Below, piece after piece: positions 8,475-17,272 of a stretch of 57,099 nt of DNA. Under the pieces are notes generated by a model. That model searched no databases, was not told the origin of the DNA, and was given only the letters and a program-made list of their open reading frames with translations. Position numbers and translations under genes: made by a program. The DNA is taken from the NCBI RefSeq assembly GCF_030529325.1, contig NZ_JAUMXC010000009.1, positions 1 through 57,099 of the forward strand. Direction: 5' to 3'. This DNA comes from Porphyromonas sp. Its GTDB lineage: Bacteria; Bacteroidota; Bacteroidia; Bacteroidales; Porphyromonadaceae. Within the stretch, counting starts at the first letter, position 1. Each line of letters opens with the position of its first letter.

Positions 8475-9149
8475 TCATGACACTTGACGCCCGTCAAGGA
8501 AGCGAACGATGCGTGAAGTCTCTTCGGCCTTACCCTCATCGTGGGTCACCATAACAATGGTACGGCCGTCTTCCTTGTTGAGCTGATGGAGAAGCCCCAT
8601 GACTTCAGCTCCCATCTTCGAGTCGAGATTACCCGTAGGCTCATCGGCGAGGATGATCGAGGGGTTACCGATGATGGCGCGAGCGATCGCCACACGCTGA
8701 CACTGCCCCCCCGAGAGCTGTGCCGGGAAGTGGCGCATACGGTGAGAGAGGCCTACCTTTTCGAGTACCTCTTTGGCGAGTCTGTGGCGTTCGCCGGCAC
8801 TGACCTTGCGGTAGAGGAGTGGCAACTCGACATTGTCAAGGACGTTGAGCGAATTGATCAGGTGGAAGCTCTGAAAGACGAAGCCAAGGTTTTCGTTGCG
8901 GAACTTTGCCAACTCCTTGTCCTTCATCTTCTCGGTCTCGATGCCGTTGAGGATGACACGTCCGGAAGTGGGATTGTCGAGGAGACCCATGACATTGAGG
9001 AGGGTAGACTTGCCACAACCCGAAGGTCCCATGACGGCAAGGAACTCGCCCTCATTGACTTGGAGATTGACATTTTCGAGCGCGACGGTCTCGATTTCTT
9101 CAGTGCGGTAAATCTTGTGAACCTGTTCGAGTGAAATGATCTTTTTCAT
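8475..9149 (-). CDS. MacB/LolD-type ABC transporter ATPase
   Basis: A 224-residue ATP-binding subunit of normal length for the LolD/MacB/FtsE group. Walker A is GPSGCGKST (41-49), the Q-loop is near VFQSFHLI, the signature is LSGGQ (145-149), Walker B is IILADE (165-170) followed by PTGNLDS, and the switch histidine is H203 in VTHDEG. It is the only ATPase in a cluster with six permease genes, placed after pairs 1 and 2 and before pair 3. By family knowledge it works at the cytoplasmic face, dimerising beneath FtsX-type permeases. The sequence context suggests it is shared by several permease pairs. Confidence 0.95.
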   Translation of the reverse strand: MKKIISLEQVHKIYRTEEIETVALENVNLQVNEGEFLAVMGPSGCGKSTLLNVMGLLDNPTSGRVILNGIETEKMKDKELAKFRNENLGFVFQSFHLINSLNVLDNVELPLLYRKVSAGERHRLAKEVLEKVGLSHRMRHFPAQLSGGQCQRVAIARAIIGNPSIILADEPTGNLDSKMGAEVMGLLHQLNKEDGRTIVMVTHDEGKAEETSRIVRFLDGRQVS

Positions 9150-9179
9150 GTCTGTAAGTATTTTTATTATTGTTGTTTA

Positions 9180-10376
9180 TTATTCGTTTCTAAGGGCTTC
9201 CACGGGATTGAGAGTGGCGGCCTTGCGTGCGGGTATCCAAGCACTCAGGGCAGTGATTACACCAAGGAGGATGAAGGTTAGGGCATTGGCGATGACGAAA
9301 CGCCACCACTTGTTGCCCGTAATATAATGGACTGACTCTTCTCCCAAAAGGTCATTTTGGACAATATCTGCCTGACAGATACCGATATTGATAAGCAATG
9401 CAGGGATGGCGGCCAGGCAGAGGATGAGTAGAGCCTCGATGATGAACTGTGCCTGCACCTTGCGACGTGACGAGCCGAGTGCCATGCGTAGACCGATCTC
9501 GCTGCGACGCTTTTGGTTGAGGAACCAGAATGTGCCGATCACACTGAGGGCAACGTTGAAGAGCATAAATACCATCACTCCGGATCGTACACGCTCTTCA
9601 GTAAGGATCCCGAAGGTGTGTGCCATGGCATCTTGTATCTCTTTGGGAGTCTGTATGCCCGGGGTGACTTCGGCTCTGAAGCGTTCGATGTCGAAGTTGT
9701 CACCGACACGGATGCTCACCAATGGTATCGCCGGCTCTGATTTGGTGGCAGGGATAAAGATGACTTCGCTGGGTTCGATGTAAGGCATACGCTTCTGATC
9801 ATGCACGATGTCCACGACACGATAATAGCGACGAAAGAAAACGGTCTTGCCGATAGGATATTCGTCCCCGAAGAGCTTCTTGGCTATCCCTTCTGTCAGG
9901 ATACACTGTCTATTGTCGCTGAGATCGAGATGTGCGGGCTTGCCTGTGATCACCGAGGGGGTGATGAAGATGTCGAAGTACTCTTTGTTATCGACCCTCT
10001 TGAACTGCAAGTGATGCTCTTCGACATCTGCAGAGTCTCTACTGATCATTCCACCGTTGTATGACCCCACGTGTGGGGATAGTGCCCAGTCTGCTGTCTC
10101 CATGACATGAAGGACTCCCGGGAAAGCACGCATCTTGGTCATCATGGCATTGTGCTCCTCTGCCCCTTCCCCATTCATTGCCCGACCAAGATCAGTCGTA
10201 GTGACCATATAAGTATCGGAGTCATCAAACCCTTCGGGAAGAAGCCGATTGTGTACCAGCGTGAAGAAGTAGTCCAGAAGTATCGAACTGAGGACAAAGA
10301 TGATGAGCATCTCTACAAAGATCCACGCATTGCGACGGCGTAGCGTCCATATCTGTTTGAGTGTCTGTCGTATCAT
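9180..10376 (-). CDS. MacB/FtsX-family ABC permease, type B (B2)
   Basis: A 398-residue permease starting MIRQTLKQIWTLRRRN. N-terminal helix about 20-40, a periplasmic domain, then three C-terminal helices. RRSEIGLRMALGSSRRKV is the coupling segment and SAWIPARKAATLNPVEALRNE the canonical C terminus. It is the shortest of the three B permeases, the difference lying in the periplasmic domain, which would fit a different cargo or partner. It starts 3 bases after permease A2 stops and ends 30 bases before the ATPase. Confidence 0.9.
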   Translation of the reverse strand: MIRQTLKQIWTLRRRNAWIFVEMLIIFVLSSILLDYFFTLVHNRLLPEGFDDSDTYMVTTTDLGRAMNGEGAEEHNAMMTKMRAFPGVLHVMETADWALSPHVGSYNGGMISRDSADVEEHHLQFKRVDNKEYFDIFITPSVITGKPAHLDLSDNRQCILTEGIAKKLFGDEYPIGKTVFFRRYYRVVDIVHDQKRMPYIEPSEVIFIPATKSEPAIPLVSIRVGDNFDIERFRAEVTPGIQTPKEIQDAMAHTFGILTEERVRSGVMVFMLFNVALSVIGTFWFLNQKRRSEIGLRMALGSSRRKVQAQFIIEALLILCLAAIPALLINIGICQADIVQNDLLGEESVHYITGNKWWRFVIANALTFILLGVITALSAWIPARKAATLNPVEALRNE

Positions 10377-10379
10377 GGC

Positions 10380-11702
10380 TTAGTAATGATTTGTGGGATT
10401 GTCACTGAGTGAGTAGGTGATGCTCTTCTTCGTAAAATGATAGGCTGGTACAAGCCCTGAAAGGACATTGACAACGAGAGCAAAAAAGACCGTAAGTACA
10501 AAGATGAGAGGATCAAAAAGCATCCCCCAAGTGACACTCTTATTGTCCTTCGTCAATGTATCAAGATCGGAGGCAAAGAGAGATAGTTTGTCTACAAGCA
10601 TATCCGAAAATGACGTGATAAGCAAGTAAGAGACCAATAGTCCCAAAAGGGCTCCGATGAGGGTGAGCAGGAAGTTTTCGACCAATACTTGGCCAAGGAG
10701 TACACTGTTAGGAGCACCAAAGGCTTTGCGCACCCCTATCTCTTGGAGTCGTCCTTCCATCTGGCTACTGTTTAGTCCTGACAAATTGATCGCCGGGACA
10801 AGGAGGACGAGTAGTAGGATAATTGAGGTCTTGAACATGATATCCTTCATGTCGGCACCTCTATTGCCCCGTCTGAAAGAGTGCACCAGGGGGCTTTCGG
10901 GCTGACCATCAAGGTGGATATTGTGTATCAGCGGTGCCTCAAGTTGAGCGACCGTCTGCTTGATCTCCGCTCTCAATGCTTTCTCATCCGAAGATTTATT
11001 CAGGCGAATAACTGTTGTGAAAAAGCCGAGTATCCCCTCATCATCGTCAGCCTTATCGTAACCTGAGACAAGAGTGTATGGCAAGAAGACCGTACCAAAA
11101 GAAGCCCCCAACAGGTAAGACCCATCCTCCACAACTCCCGACACTCGGTAATCTCTGCCGTTCATGACAAAGCGTTGCCCCGTAGCCTCAGCATCCGGAA
11201 ACAGCCTATTTGCAAGGCTCTTCACGATAACAGCAGAGGGTAGTCCTGACTCAAAATCTGCCTGTGAAAAGGGCTTGCCCTCCACAAACTTGTACTGATA
11301 AACGTCCCAAAATCCCGGATCGGTGTACTTGACTGACACCTTTCGGTCGGCGGTGCCTTCTCCTACTTTTATGAGATAACTGCTCTTAAATTCCATAAGC
11401 GTTGCCGACACGGCCTTGGGTGTCTTGAGGCTGTACACGACTTCCTTGACAAACCTGTGTGACAGCAGCGAACTGTGATAGTTGTTGTTGGTCGTGTCCT
11501 TCGGCGTCAGAGCAATATGCTGGATGTAGAAGAGCTTGTCTCTCCCCTCCTCGGGATAATAACTCCTGCTCTTGAGCAAGAAGAAAATCGCCACAAACAT
11601 CACCATAGAGATACTGAGTGCAGTCCCGGCGACGTATATCAGGCTGAAAAGTTTGTTTTGCTTGACAAGCTGCCAAGCCTGTTTGAAGTACTGTTTTATC
11701 AT
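10380..11702 (-). CDS. MacB/FtsX-family ABC permease, type A (A2)
   Basis: A 440-residue permease. The start MIKQYFKQAWQLVKQNKLF (ATG at 11700-11702) is chosen by alignment to siblings; the longer open frame overlaps permease B1. N-terminal helix about 20-42, periplasmic domain, then PAINLSGLNSSQMEGRLQEI leading into GVRKAFGA and three FtsX helices. The largest of the A type. The C terminus (SGLVPAYHFTKKSITYSL then DNPTNHY) departs from the MacB consensus as in A1 and A3. It starts 13 bases after B1 stops and pairs with B2. Confidence 0.88.
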   Translation of the reverse strand: MIKQYFKQAWQLVKQNKLFSLIYVAGTALSISMVMFVAIFFLLKSRSYYPEEGRDKLFYIQHIALTPKDTTNNNYHSSLLSHRFVKEVVYSLKTPKAVSATLMEFKSSYLIKVGEGTADRKVSVKYTDPGFWDVYQYKFVEGKPFSQADFESGLPSAVIVKSLANRLFPDAEATGQRFVMNGRDYRVSGVVEDGSYLLGASFGTVFLPYTLVSGYDKADDDEGILGFFTTVIRLNKSSDEKALRAEIKQTVAQLEAPLIHNIHLDGQPESPLVHSFRRGNRGADMKDIMFKTSIILLLVLLVPAINLSGLNSSQMEGRLQEIGVRKAFGAPNSVLLGQVLVENFLLTLIGALLGLLVSYLLITSFSDMLVDKLSLFASDLDTLTKDNKSVTWGMLFDPLIFVLTVFFALVVNVLSGLVPAYHFTKKSITYSLSDNPTNHY

Positions 11703-11715
11703 AGTCGTAAAGATT

Positions 11716-12966
11716 TTATTCGTCTTGAAGAGCTTCGACAGGGTTGACTTTGGATGCACGATCGGCAGGGATCATCGCACCGATGACAGTAATGCCTAAC
11801 ATCAGCACTCCTGTAATAGCTATCGTCACAAAGTAACGGTTCCACGTATATGCCAGCATATCGTTAAGCGTAAAGGTCATGTCCCAAAATGCGAGGTTGG
11901 CTGTGATAAAAAAGGCCGGCACAAAGGCGATCGAAAAGAGTACCACACTCTCCATCAAAATATACTTATGCACCCCTACACGTGTAGAGCCGAGAGCCAT
12001 ACGCAATCCGATCTCTCCTCGACGACTTTCCATAGTAAACCAAAAGGTTCCAAGGATACCAAGAAAAACAATGAAGACGAAGAAAATGAGCATGCTTGAA
12101 ATGATACGGATATACTTCGTCACCCCATTGACGGCATCGAAGACTTCGGCTCTGAAGTCGTATGAAACGAAACTGAACAAGTAGTAAGGTCCGATGTTTA
12201 GTCGCTCTCTCATGTCTTCGACAAACTGCTTCCCAAATCCGGCGGTGTCTGCCTCGGGCTTCACCCTCACTCCGATGATCGGGATGACATAAGCAAAACG
12301 ACGGATATCAAGTGGGGTATGTATCATGGGCTCATATACACCGTATGTATCGTACTTCATCGACGAGGAGACTCCGACTACCTTTAGAGAGGAAAGTGCG
12401 GGATCATAATAGTCTCTGAAAGAGTGCCCCACAGCATCTGCGGTGTGGAACAGTGAGTCTGCCAAGTCATAAGAGACAACGGCACTGAGGGGTGTACGAC
12501 CTCTTTCCCACTCCGAAAATGCTCCGGCAAGAGGTGTCACCTTGAACACCTTATCATAGCCCTCACTCACATAACGTATATTGGCACGATGCACCTTTGC
12601 ACTATCCACGGTGTAACCTTGGAAGATGACACCGTTTGAAAACTGCTCACTTCCCTCATAATAAGCCACACACTCGACACAGGGGGACTCGCCCACCATC
12701 CTCACGATATGCTCAAAAGGAGCGACCCATTGAGACTGAACACTGTCGAGATCTTGCCTGTTGATACTCACCGTCGGGTTGTATCCCAAGCGTAGACGAT
12801 AGACGTGCTCAGTATTGATGCCTGCAGGTTCGATATTCTTACGCACAACGACATAAAGAAAATCCACACAATACCAAAGGAGTACGGAAACTATCAGCAG
12901 TTCGATGATAAGCCAAAAGTTAGACTTACGATTTCTCCATATTTGTTTTAGAGCTATTGTCCACAT
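11716..12966 (-). CDS. MacB/FtsX-family ABC permease, type B (B1)
   Basis: A 416-residue permease. The start MWTIALKQIWRNRKSN (ATG at 12964-12966) lies 4 bases after permease A1 stops; the extra 37 codons of open frame upstream read through A1 and have no family similarity. N-terminal helix about 17-37, periplasmic domain, three C-terminal helices, coupling segment RRGEIGLRMALGSTR and C terminus GAMIPADRASKVNPVEALQDE, typical of MacB. It pairs with A1 by position and by analogy with the two other A/B pairs. Confidence 0.88.
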   Translation of the reverse strand: MWTIALKQIWRNRKSNFWLIIELLIVSVLLWYCVDFLYVVVRKNIEPAGINTEHVYRLRLGYNPTVSINRQDLDSVQSQWVAPFEHIVRMVGESPCVECVAYYEGSEQFSNGVIFQGYTVDSAKVHRANIRYVSEGYDKVFKVTPLAGAFSEWERGRTPLSAVVSYDLADSLFHTADAVGHSFRDYYDPALSSLKVVGVSSSMKYDTYGVYEPMIHTPLDIRRFAYVIPIIGVRVKPEADTAGFGKQFVEDMRERLNIGPYYLFSFVSYDFRAEVFDAVNGVTKYIRIISSMLIFFVFIVFLGILGTFWFTMESRRGEIGLRMALGSTRVGVHKYILMESVVLFSIAFVPAFFITANLAFWDMTFTLNDMLAYTWNRYFVTIAITGVLMLGITVIGAMIPADRASKVNPVEALQDE

Positions 12967-12970
12967 GATA

Positions 12971-14236
12971 TTATTCACCTTTGATGATTTGTATAATGGT
13001 CGTACGAGAGGCTTTCCACACAGGGAAAGCAGCGGAAAGGAGGTTGACAAGAATGCAGAAGAGCAACATCCAGCCAAAAAGCCGGGGACTGAAGAATGCC
13101 TCTACAGGAAGATCAAAAGCCTCTAAGGCGTTGATCGTCATGATGTCGGCAAGAAGCAGGTTTTTGAAAAAGACTATCACTACAAACGAAAGCAATAACC
13201 CCACAAAGCCTCCAATGAGGGTCAGCATCAAGTTCTCAAAGAGGAGCTGACCTGTGATTTCGGCATTCGTGGCACCATAAGCCTTACGGACACCTATCTC
13301 TGCCTGGCGCTTCTTCATTTGGGTAGAGAGTAGTCCCGTCATGTTGATGGCAGGCACGATGAGCAAAATAAGGATGGCAAAAACAAATATCTTGACAGGG
13401 TTGGTCTTCTCTCCTGCAAAGAAACTGGACTGTGCCTGTGTCCTCATCGTAAGCTCAAAAGTAAACTCTCTCAGATTATCGTTCACCTCCACGACCTTTG
13501 CTTCGATTTCCTTTTCCAGGTCGGATAACGATACTCCGGGCTTGGCAAGCACAAAGACTTGACAGTTACCCAAAAGGCCCTCGGAGCGTCCGGGAGCCCA
13601 GTTCAGATCATCCTGATCAAATGTCACCCACACATCGCTATAGGCACGGTTGAAAAACGAACTCACCGCCTTCACAATCCCAACCACTCTGTAATCCCTG
13701 AAGTTTATGCTGATGGTCTTACCCAGAGCTTCGATCGTGCCATAGAGCTTTGTCGCCAGACGATCCGAGATGATACACTCACGACGACCGGCTTGGGCTT
13801 GCTCTGCCGTGAAAGCCTGCCCTGCCAAAAACTCAAACTGAAATATACGGAAGTAAGCATCATCCACCGGACTGACGACAGCCTTGTCACTATTAATGGC
13901 ACTCGTGCCTACGTAGGCAGCCCCTTCGCCCTTATCGACACAATAGCTGACGATCTCTGCCCCTTGGAGCTGTCCGAAGATCTGCTTTGCCACCTTGCCG
14001 GAAAGTCCCGACTGCATCTGTGACTGATCCTTGGTGAGGTAAGAAAATCCCCTCAAACTATACAAGAGCCTGGAACGATTTATCTCAGGGGCAATATCCA
14101 TCGTCTTGAATGAATATACCATGTACAATGTCATCACAAAAGCTATCGTAAGTGCCGTAGCAAGGGCAGATATAAGGCTGAAGAGAGAATTAGCTCTCCA
14201 CAGCAGGGCTACTTGTCTCAGGTATTGTCGTATCAT
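12971..14236 (-). CDS. MacB/FtsX-family ABC permease, type A (A1)
   Basis: A 421-residue permease starting MIRQYLRQVALLWRANSLF. N-terminal helix about 18-42, a periplasmic domain, then PAINMTGLLSTQMKKRQAEI leading into GVRKAYGATNAEI and three FtsX helices, ending SAAFPVWKASRTTIIQIIKG. It is the first permease of the operon and begins 12 bases after the HlyD adaptor ends. It has the A-type EIGVRKA(Y/F)GA signature. Probably forms a heterodimeric membrane unit with B1. Confidence 0.9.
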   Translation of the reverse strand: MIRQYLRQVALLWRANSLFSLISALATALTIAFVMTLYMVYSFKTMDIAPEINRSRLLYSLRGFSYLTKDQSQMQSGLSGKVAKQIFGQLQGAEIVSYCVDKGEGAAYVGTSAINSDKAVVSPVDDAYFRIFQFEFLAGQAFTAEQAQAGRRECIISDRLATKLYGTIEALGKTISINFRDYRVVGIVKAVSSFFNRAYSDVWVTFDQDDLNWAPGRSEGLLGNCQVFVLAKPGVSLSDLEKEIEAKVVEVNDNLREFTFELTMRTQAQSSFFAGEKTNPVKIFVFAILILLIVPAINMTGLLSTQMKKRQAEIGVRKAYGATNAEITGQLLFENLMLTLIGGFVGLLLSFVVIVFFKNLLLADIMTINALEAFDLPVEAFFSPRLFGWMLLFCILVNLLSAAFPVWKASRTTIIQIIKGE

Positions 14237-14248
14237 ATCATGGTTATT

Positions 14249-15496
14249 TTACTTTGACACCTTCAGTTTGTTCTTGTTGCGGTATTGGCTCATGTCCGAG
14301 ATAACGACTTCCTCGCCTTCCTCCAGACCTGAGATCACCTCGACAAACTCATAGTTGCTGTTCCCGAGTTCGACCTTGCGCTTGACAAGTTCGCCACCTT
14401 TCATCACAAAGAGTTCGTAATGCCCCTTGCCCGAGTAATAAGAACCGTTCTTGATACGGATGACATCATCCTTGACGGCATTCATCACGTACACATCGGT
14501 CTTGAGCCCCGAACGGAGACGAGGGTGAGCGTCCTCATCAAGTTGGACAGTAAACTGGATGATACCGTTCTTGGACAAAGGTGTGACACTGCTCACACGC
14601 CCCGAAAGTTCGTCCTGTCCGACCTTCACCACTACCTTATTCCCCGCAGCAACACGGTCACCATAACTGTCTGCAATCTCTCCATCGACACGGAAGTGTG
14701 ACAAGTCCGAGAGGATTGCAATCGCCGTTCCTTGGCCAACTGTCGTCCCCACCTGACTGTTGATGAAGGTGAGTATCCCCTTTCGTGGCGAAAGGATACG
14801 GGCATCGTCGAGGGTACGCTTGGTCTCGGCAAGACTCTTGCGAAAGATGGCAAGGTCAAGCTCCTGTACACGCAACTCGGCATCGGCGATCCTACGGTCG
14901 TTGTCCAACTTCTTATGAGCCTGCTCTTGCTCCAATCGTGCCACGTCGTAACGCAGTTGCACCTCACGCACCTTGTCTGTCGTACCGGCACCGATACTAT
15001 CGAGGTACTTCTCGTTGCGCACTTCGACCTCCATCTTATCGATCTTCATGCCGTTGACCTTGAGTTCCATCTCTGCATTGCTGAGTGCGCTGTTATTCTT
15101 GATGCGTTGCTGTTCGAGCTTGTAGGTACGCATCCGGAGCTCATCCAACATCTTGTTGTACTCCGTCTCTATACTCTGGAGATCAAGGCGAAGAAGGGGC
15201 GTACCGACCTCCACGGAGTCCCCGGCCCTCATATAGACCTCTTCAATACGACTGGCGATAGGGGCAATGATCGTCTCCTCAAAGAGTGGAGCGACCTTAC
15301 CCGACGCGCTCACCGACACCTCGATGGTGCCACGATCGACGGAAGAGACCCTGAGGTCTTTGACATTGATGGTCTCACGCATAAGCGAGATAAGCACAGC
15401 CACGACAACGACCGAACCAAGGGCAATACTGCCGTACTTGATCCATCTTTGGCGCTTCTCCTTGCGAAGGGTTTCTTTAGGTATTTGTCTGTCCAT
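14249..15496 (-). CDS. HlyD/MacA-family periplasmic adaptor
   Basis: A 415-residue membrane fusion protein. A short cytoplasmic N terminus rich in Arg and Lys is followed by one membrane helix (about 22-40). A lipoyl-type half-motif lies near GKVAPLFEETIIAPIASRIEE, then a coiled coil of about 110 residues (roughly 105-215), the second lipoyl half (ILSPRKGILTFINSQVGTTV) and beta-barrel and membrane-proximal domains to the end (VISDMSQYRNKNKLKVSK). By family it bridges the inner membrane permeases and the TolC duct. It is the first gene of the operon, so the sigma-54 promoter at 15529-15544 would control the whole efflux set. Confidence 0.93.
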   Translation of the reverse strand: MDRQIPKETLRKEKRQRWIKYGSIALGSVVVVAVLISLMRETINVKDLRVSSVDRGTIEVSVSASGKVAPLFEETIIAPIASRIEEVYMRAGDSVEVGTPLLRLDLQSIETEYNKMLDELRMRTYKLEQQRIKNNSALSNAEMELKVNGMKIDKMEVEVRNEKYLDSIGAGTTDKVREVQLRYDVARLEQEQAHKKLDNDRRIADAELRVQELDLAIFRKSLAETKRTLDDARILSPRKGILTFINSQVGTTVGQGTAIAILSDLSHFRVDGEIADSYGDRVAAGNKVVVKVGQDELSGRVSSVTPLSKNGIIQFTVQLDEDAHPRLRSGLKTDVYVMNAVKDDVIRIKNGSYYSGKGHYELFVMKGGELVKRKVELGNSNYEFVEVISGLEEGEEVVISDMSQYRNKNKLKVSK

Positions 15497-15528
15497 AATG
15501 TTACAATGTTTCTTTATGCCAAACTTTG

Positions 15529-15544
15529 TGCAAGCACTGTGCCA
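15529..15544 (-). promoter_or_regulatory. Sigma-54 (-24/-12) promoter of the efflux operon
   Basis: On the minus strand the sequence is TGGCACAGTGCTTGCA: -24 element TGGCAC, five bases, -12 element TTGCA, with exactly ten bases between the GG and GC pairs. This is a full match to the sigma-54 consensus (TGGCACR-N4-TTGCW). Predicted transcription start is about base 15518, leaving a leader of about 22 bases to the HlyD ATG. The operon itself encodes a sigma-54 activator. Confidence 0.85.
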
Positions 15545-15589
15545 AAAACATTAACCAACTGACTATCAACACAAACACTTTTTCACAAC

Positions 15590-15625
15590 TGTCCGTTATC
15601 GTACGTTTTTGTACGATAACGGACA
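15590..15625. promoter_or_regulatory. Perfect inverted repeat, candidate enhancer for the sigma-54 activator
   Basis: TGTCCGTTATCGTAC (15590-15604) is followed by GTTTTT and its exact reverse complement (15611-15625). The centre lies about 90 bases upstream of the predicted transcription start, a usual distance for NtrC-type enhancer sites. A further GCGGACAGTAT half-like sequence follows at 15633-15643. A terminator reading is possible, but there is no T-run after either arm and no gene pointing into it nearby. Confidence 0.65.
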
Positions 15626-15729
15626 CTCTCAAGCGGACAGTATATCTTGGGGAGCACACCGATATTGGAAAACGGAGCTCTTTTCAAAGTGGGTAAAACC
15701 ATGAGCGCATGTCCTTATTATTCAGGTAT

Positions 15730-15796
15730 AAATCAAAGTGCCTACCTTGCGATCGAAAGGTAGGCACTTTGATTTGTCAAGGTAAGCACATCGATT
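15730..15796. repeat. Intergenic 22-bp-unit repeat, locus 1 (inverted pair plus one)
   Basis: Two 19-base arms (15730-15748 and 15757-15775) carrying the core AAGGTAGGCACTTTGATTT are perfect inverted copies around an 8-base loop. A third, diverged unit TCAAGGTAAGCACATCGATT follows at 15777-15796. It lies in the divergent gap between the efflux operon and the acyltransferase gene. It is the GGTAGGCAC subtype of the dispersed family. Confidence 0.8.
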
Positions 15797-15948
15797 GTGA
15801 CCCTTGTATAACTTCTTATCCGGACAATCGAGGGAAAAGAAAACTCTCCCTCTCTACAAATGGGATAAAAACAAGGTAGAGAGAAAAATTGTATTCTTCG
15901 CCGACATTGGCTATTTTCGCATTCGATTGGCCTTATTCTCAAAAATCG

Positions 15949-16935
15949 ATGGACCTCCCAGTGCCCATACATGACCGGAAGCGATCCGATGAGATCGACT
16001 ACATCAAGAGCCTCTTGATCATCCTCATGATCATCTTTCACTTGGTGTACATAGGTGACAAACACCCCTATCTGAAGGCCATAGTCTACACCTTCCATAT
16101 GTCGGGATTCTTGATGATCTCAGGCTTTTTGATGAACACAAAGAAGGATACGAAAGCCGTCCTAAACTCACTACTTTGGCTCTTCATTCCCTATGCCATC
16201 ATGGAGACAGGCTATGTCTTCATGGCTTCGATACTCCCGATACGCGAACACATAGATATCCTCACACCGCTACTCCTAGTAGACAAGATATTCCTGCATC
16301 CGATAGGACCATACTGGTATCTGCACACACTTATTATATGCTATGTCATTTGGTATCTGATCGACAGATTTGCCGGAGAATGCCTTGCCGTCAGTGCCTT
16401 CTGGGTCATCATTGCCCTATATGCCCTCTCTCATACAGGTATAATCTCGGTGGACAATGCCTTGTACTTCATGCTCGGAGCATTGATCAGGCAGATAGGA
16501 CTGAGATTTGACAAAGTCTTTTATGCGACCATATGGGTCATCATCCCCCTCGTTGTCCTCTGCTATTTCCCAAGCAACCTCAATCGTGGGACCTTTGCGG
16601 GGATAGTTATCACTTACCTTGCTATCTGCTTCTTGCTCTCCCTCTATCCATACCTATCCCAGAGAGCAAAGAGGATCAGCCAATTTGTTGGTCGAAATAC
16701 CCTCCCTCTCCTGCTCTTCTCTCCTATATTCACCCTACTCTCCAAGCCCCTCGTTCCTGTGCTCTCCTTCGACCCCACAGGTCTGCTCTTTACAGCCGTT
16801 GCAGTGGTGTTCACCGTGATGGGTAGCTTCACCATCGCTTGGCTGATCGATAGAAGCGGTCTGTCTCGCTTCTTCTGGGGTACTCGGGAAAAGTTCTCAT
16901 GGCAAGGACTCGAACTTTCCTCAAAAAGTAAATAA
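15949..16935 (+). CDS. Acyltransferase-3 family integral membrane protein
   Basis: A 328-residue polytopic membrane protein with about ten hydrophobic helices. The start ATG at 15949 (MDLPVPIHDRKRSDEID) is preferred over a TTG 20 codons upstream. The N-terminal segment DYIKSLLIILMIIFHLVY has the Asp-x-x-(K/R) and buried His typical of acyltransferase family 3 proteins, which transfer acetyl or other acyl groups to surface sugars. IGPYWYLHTLIICYVIWY in the middle is also typical. It stands alone between a divergent operon and rsfS. Substrate is not predictable; O-acetylation of lipopolysaccharide or another glycan is the usual role. Confidence 0.8.
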   Translation: MDLPVPIHDRKRSDEIDYIKSLLIILMIIFHLVYIGDKHPYLKAIVYTFHMSGFLMISGFLMNTKKDTKAVLNSLLWLFIPYAIMETGYVFMASILPIREHIDILTPLLLVDKIFLHPIGPYWYLHTLIICYVIWYLIDRFAGECLAVSAFWVIIALYALSHTGIISVDNALYFMLGALIRQIGLRFDKVFYATIWVIIPLVVLCYFPSNLNRGTFAGIVITYLAICFLLSLYPYLSQRAKRISQFVGRNTLPLLLFSPIFTLLSKPLVPVLSFDPTGLLFTAVAVVFTVMGSFTIAWLIDRSGLSRFFWGTREKFSWQGLELSSKSK

Positions 16936-17272
16936 GCCTCAAAAAACGCCCCTGGGTTCCTGGAGTGTGAGAAAAAGACATAACCTCCTATCCCCCATCA
17001 TGAAATTAAAGCTCATGCACATTGGGATATGTCATTACAACCTTGATACAATTCCCTCTTCTAAGGCGTCTGAATGTCTGACGTAAACTCTGTACACTTC
17101 AGTCAAAATGAGACTATATAGTATAAGTACCTGACAATTTCACTTTCAAAACTAACACAAAGGCTTCCAAAAATATTCAACTTCTAAGAGGCATGACCGA
17201 ACACTTTCACCTCTCTGCTTGTTTTAGTCATACGTGTGTCAAAAAAACTCATGAGATGACACGAAGAGAGAC
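16936..17272 (+). other. Gene-free stretch upstream of rsfS
   Basis: About 340 bases without a plausible gene. The only structures seen are an inverted repeat GTGTCA/TGACAC (about 17236-17262, 15-base centre) and, at its end, the sigma-54 promoter. No clear terminator is seen for the acyltransferase gene. Confidence 0.5.

Noticed and set aside
15655-15670. Shared CCGATATTGG near the efflux promoter and upstream of purA
   Set aside because: Ten bases shared once between two unrelated gaps is compatible with chance, and the flanks differ.
15730-15796. CRISPR array made of the 22-bp repeats
   Set aside because: No regular spacers, at most three units per locus, inverted orientations and no cas genes in the window.
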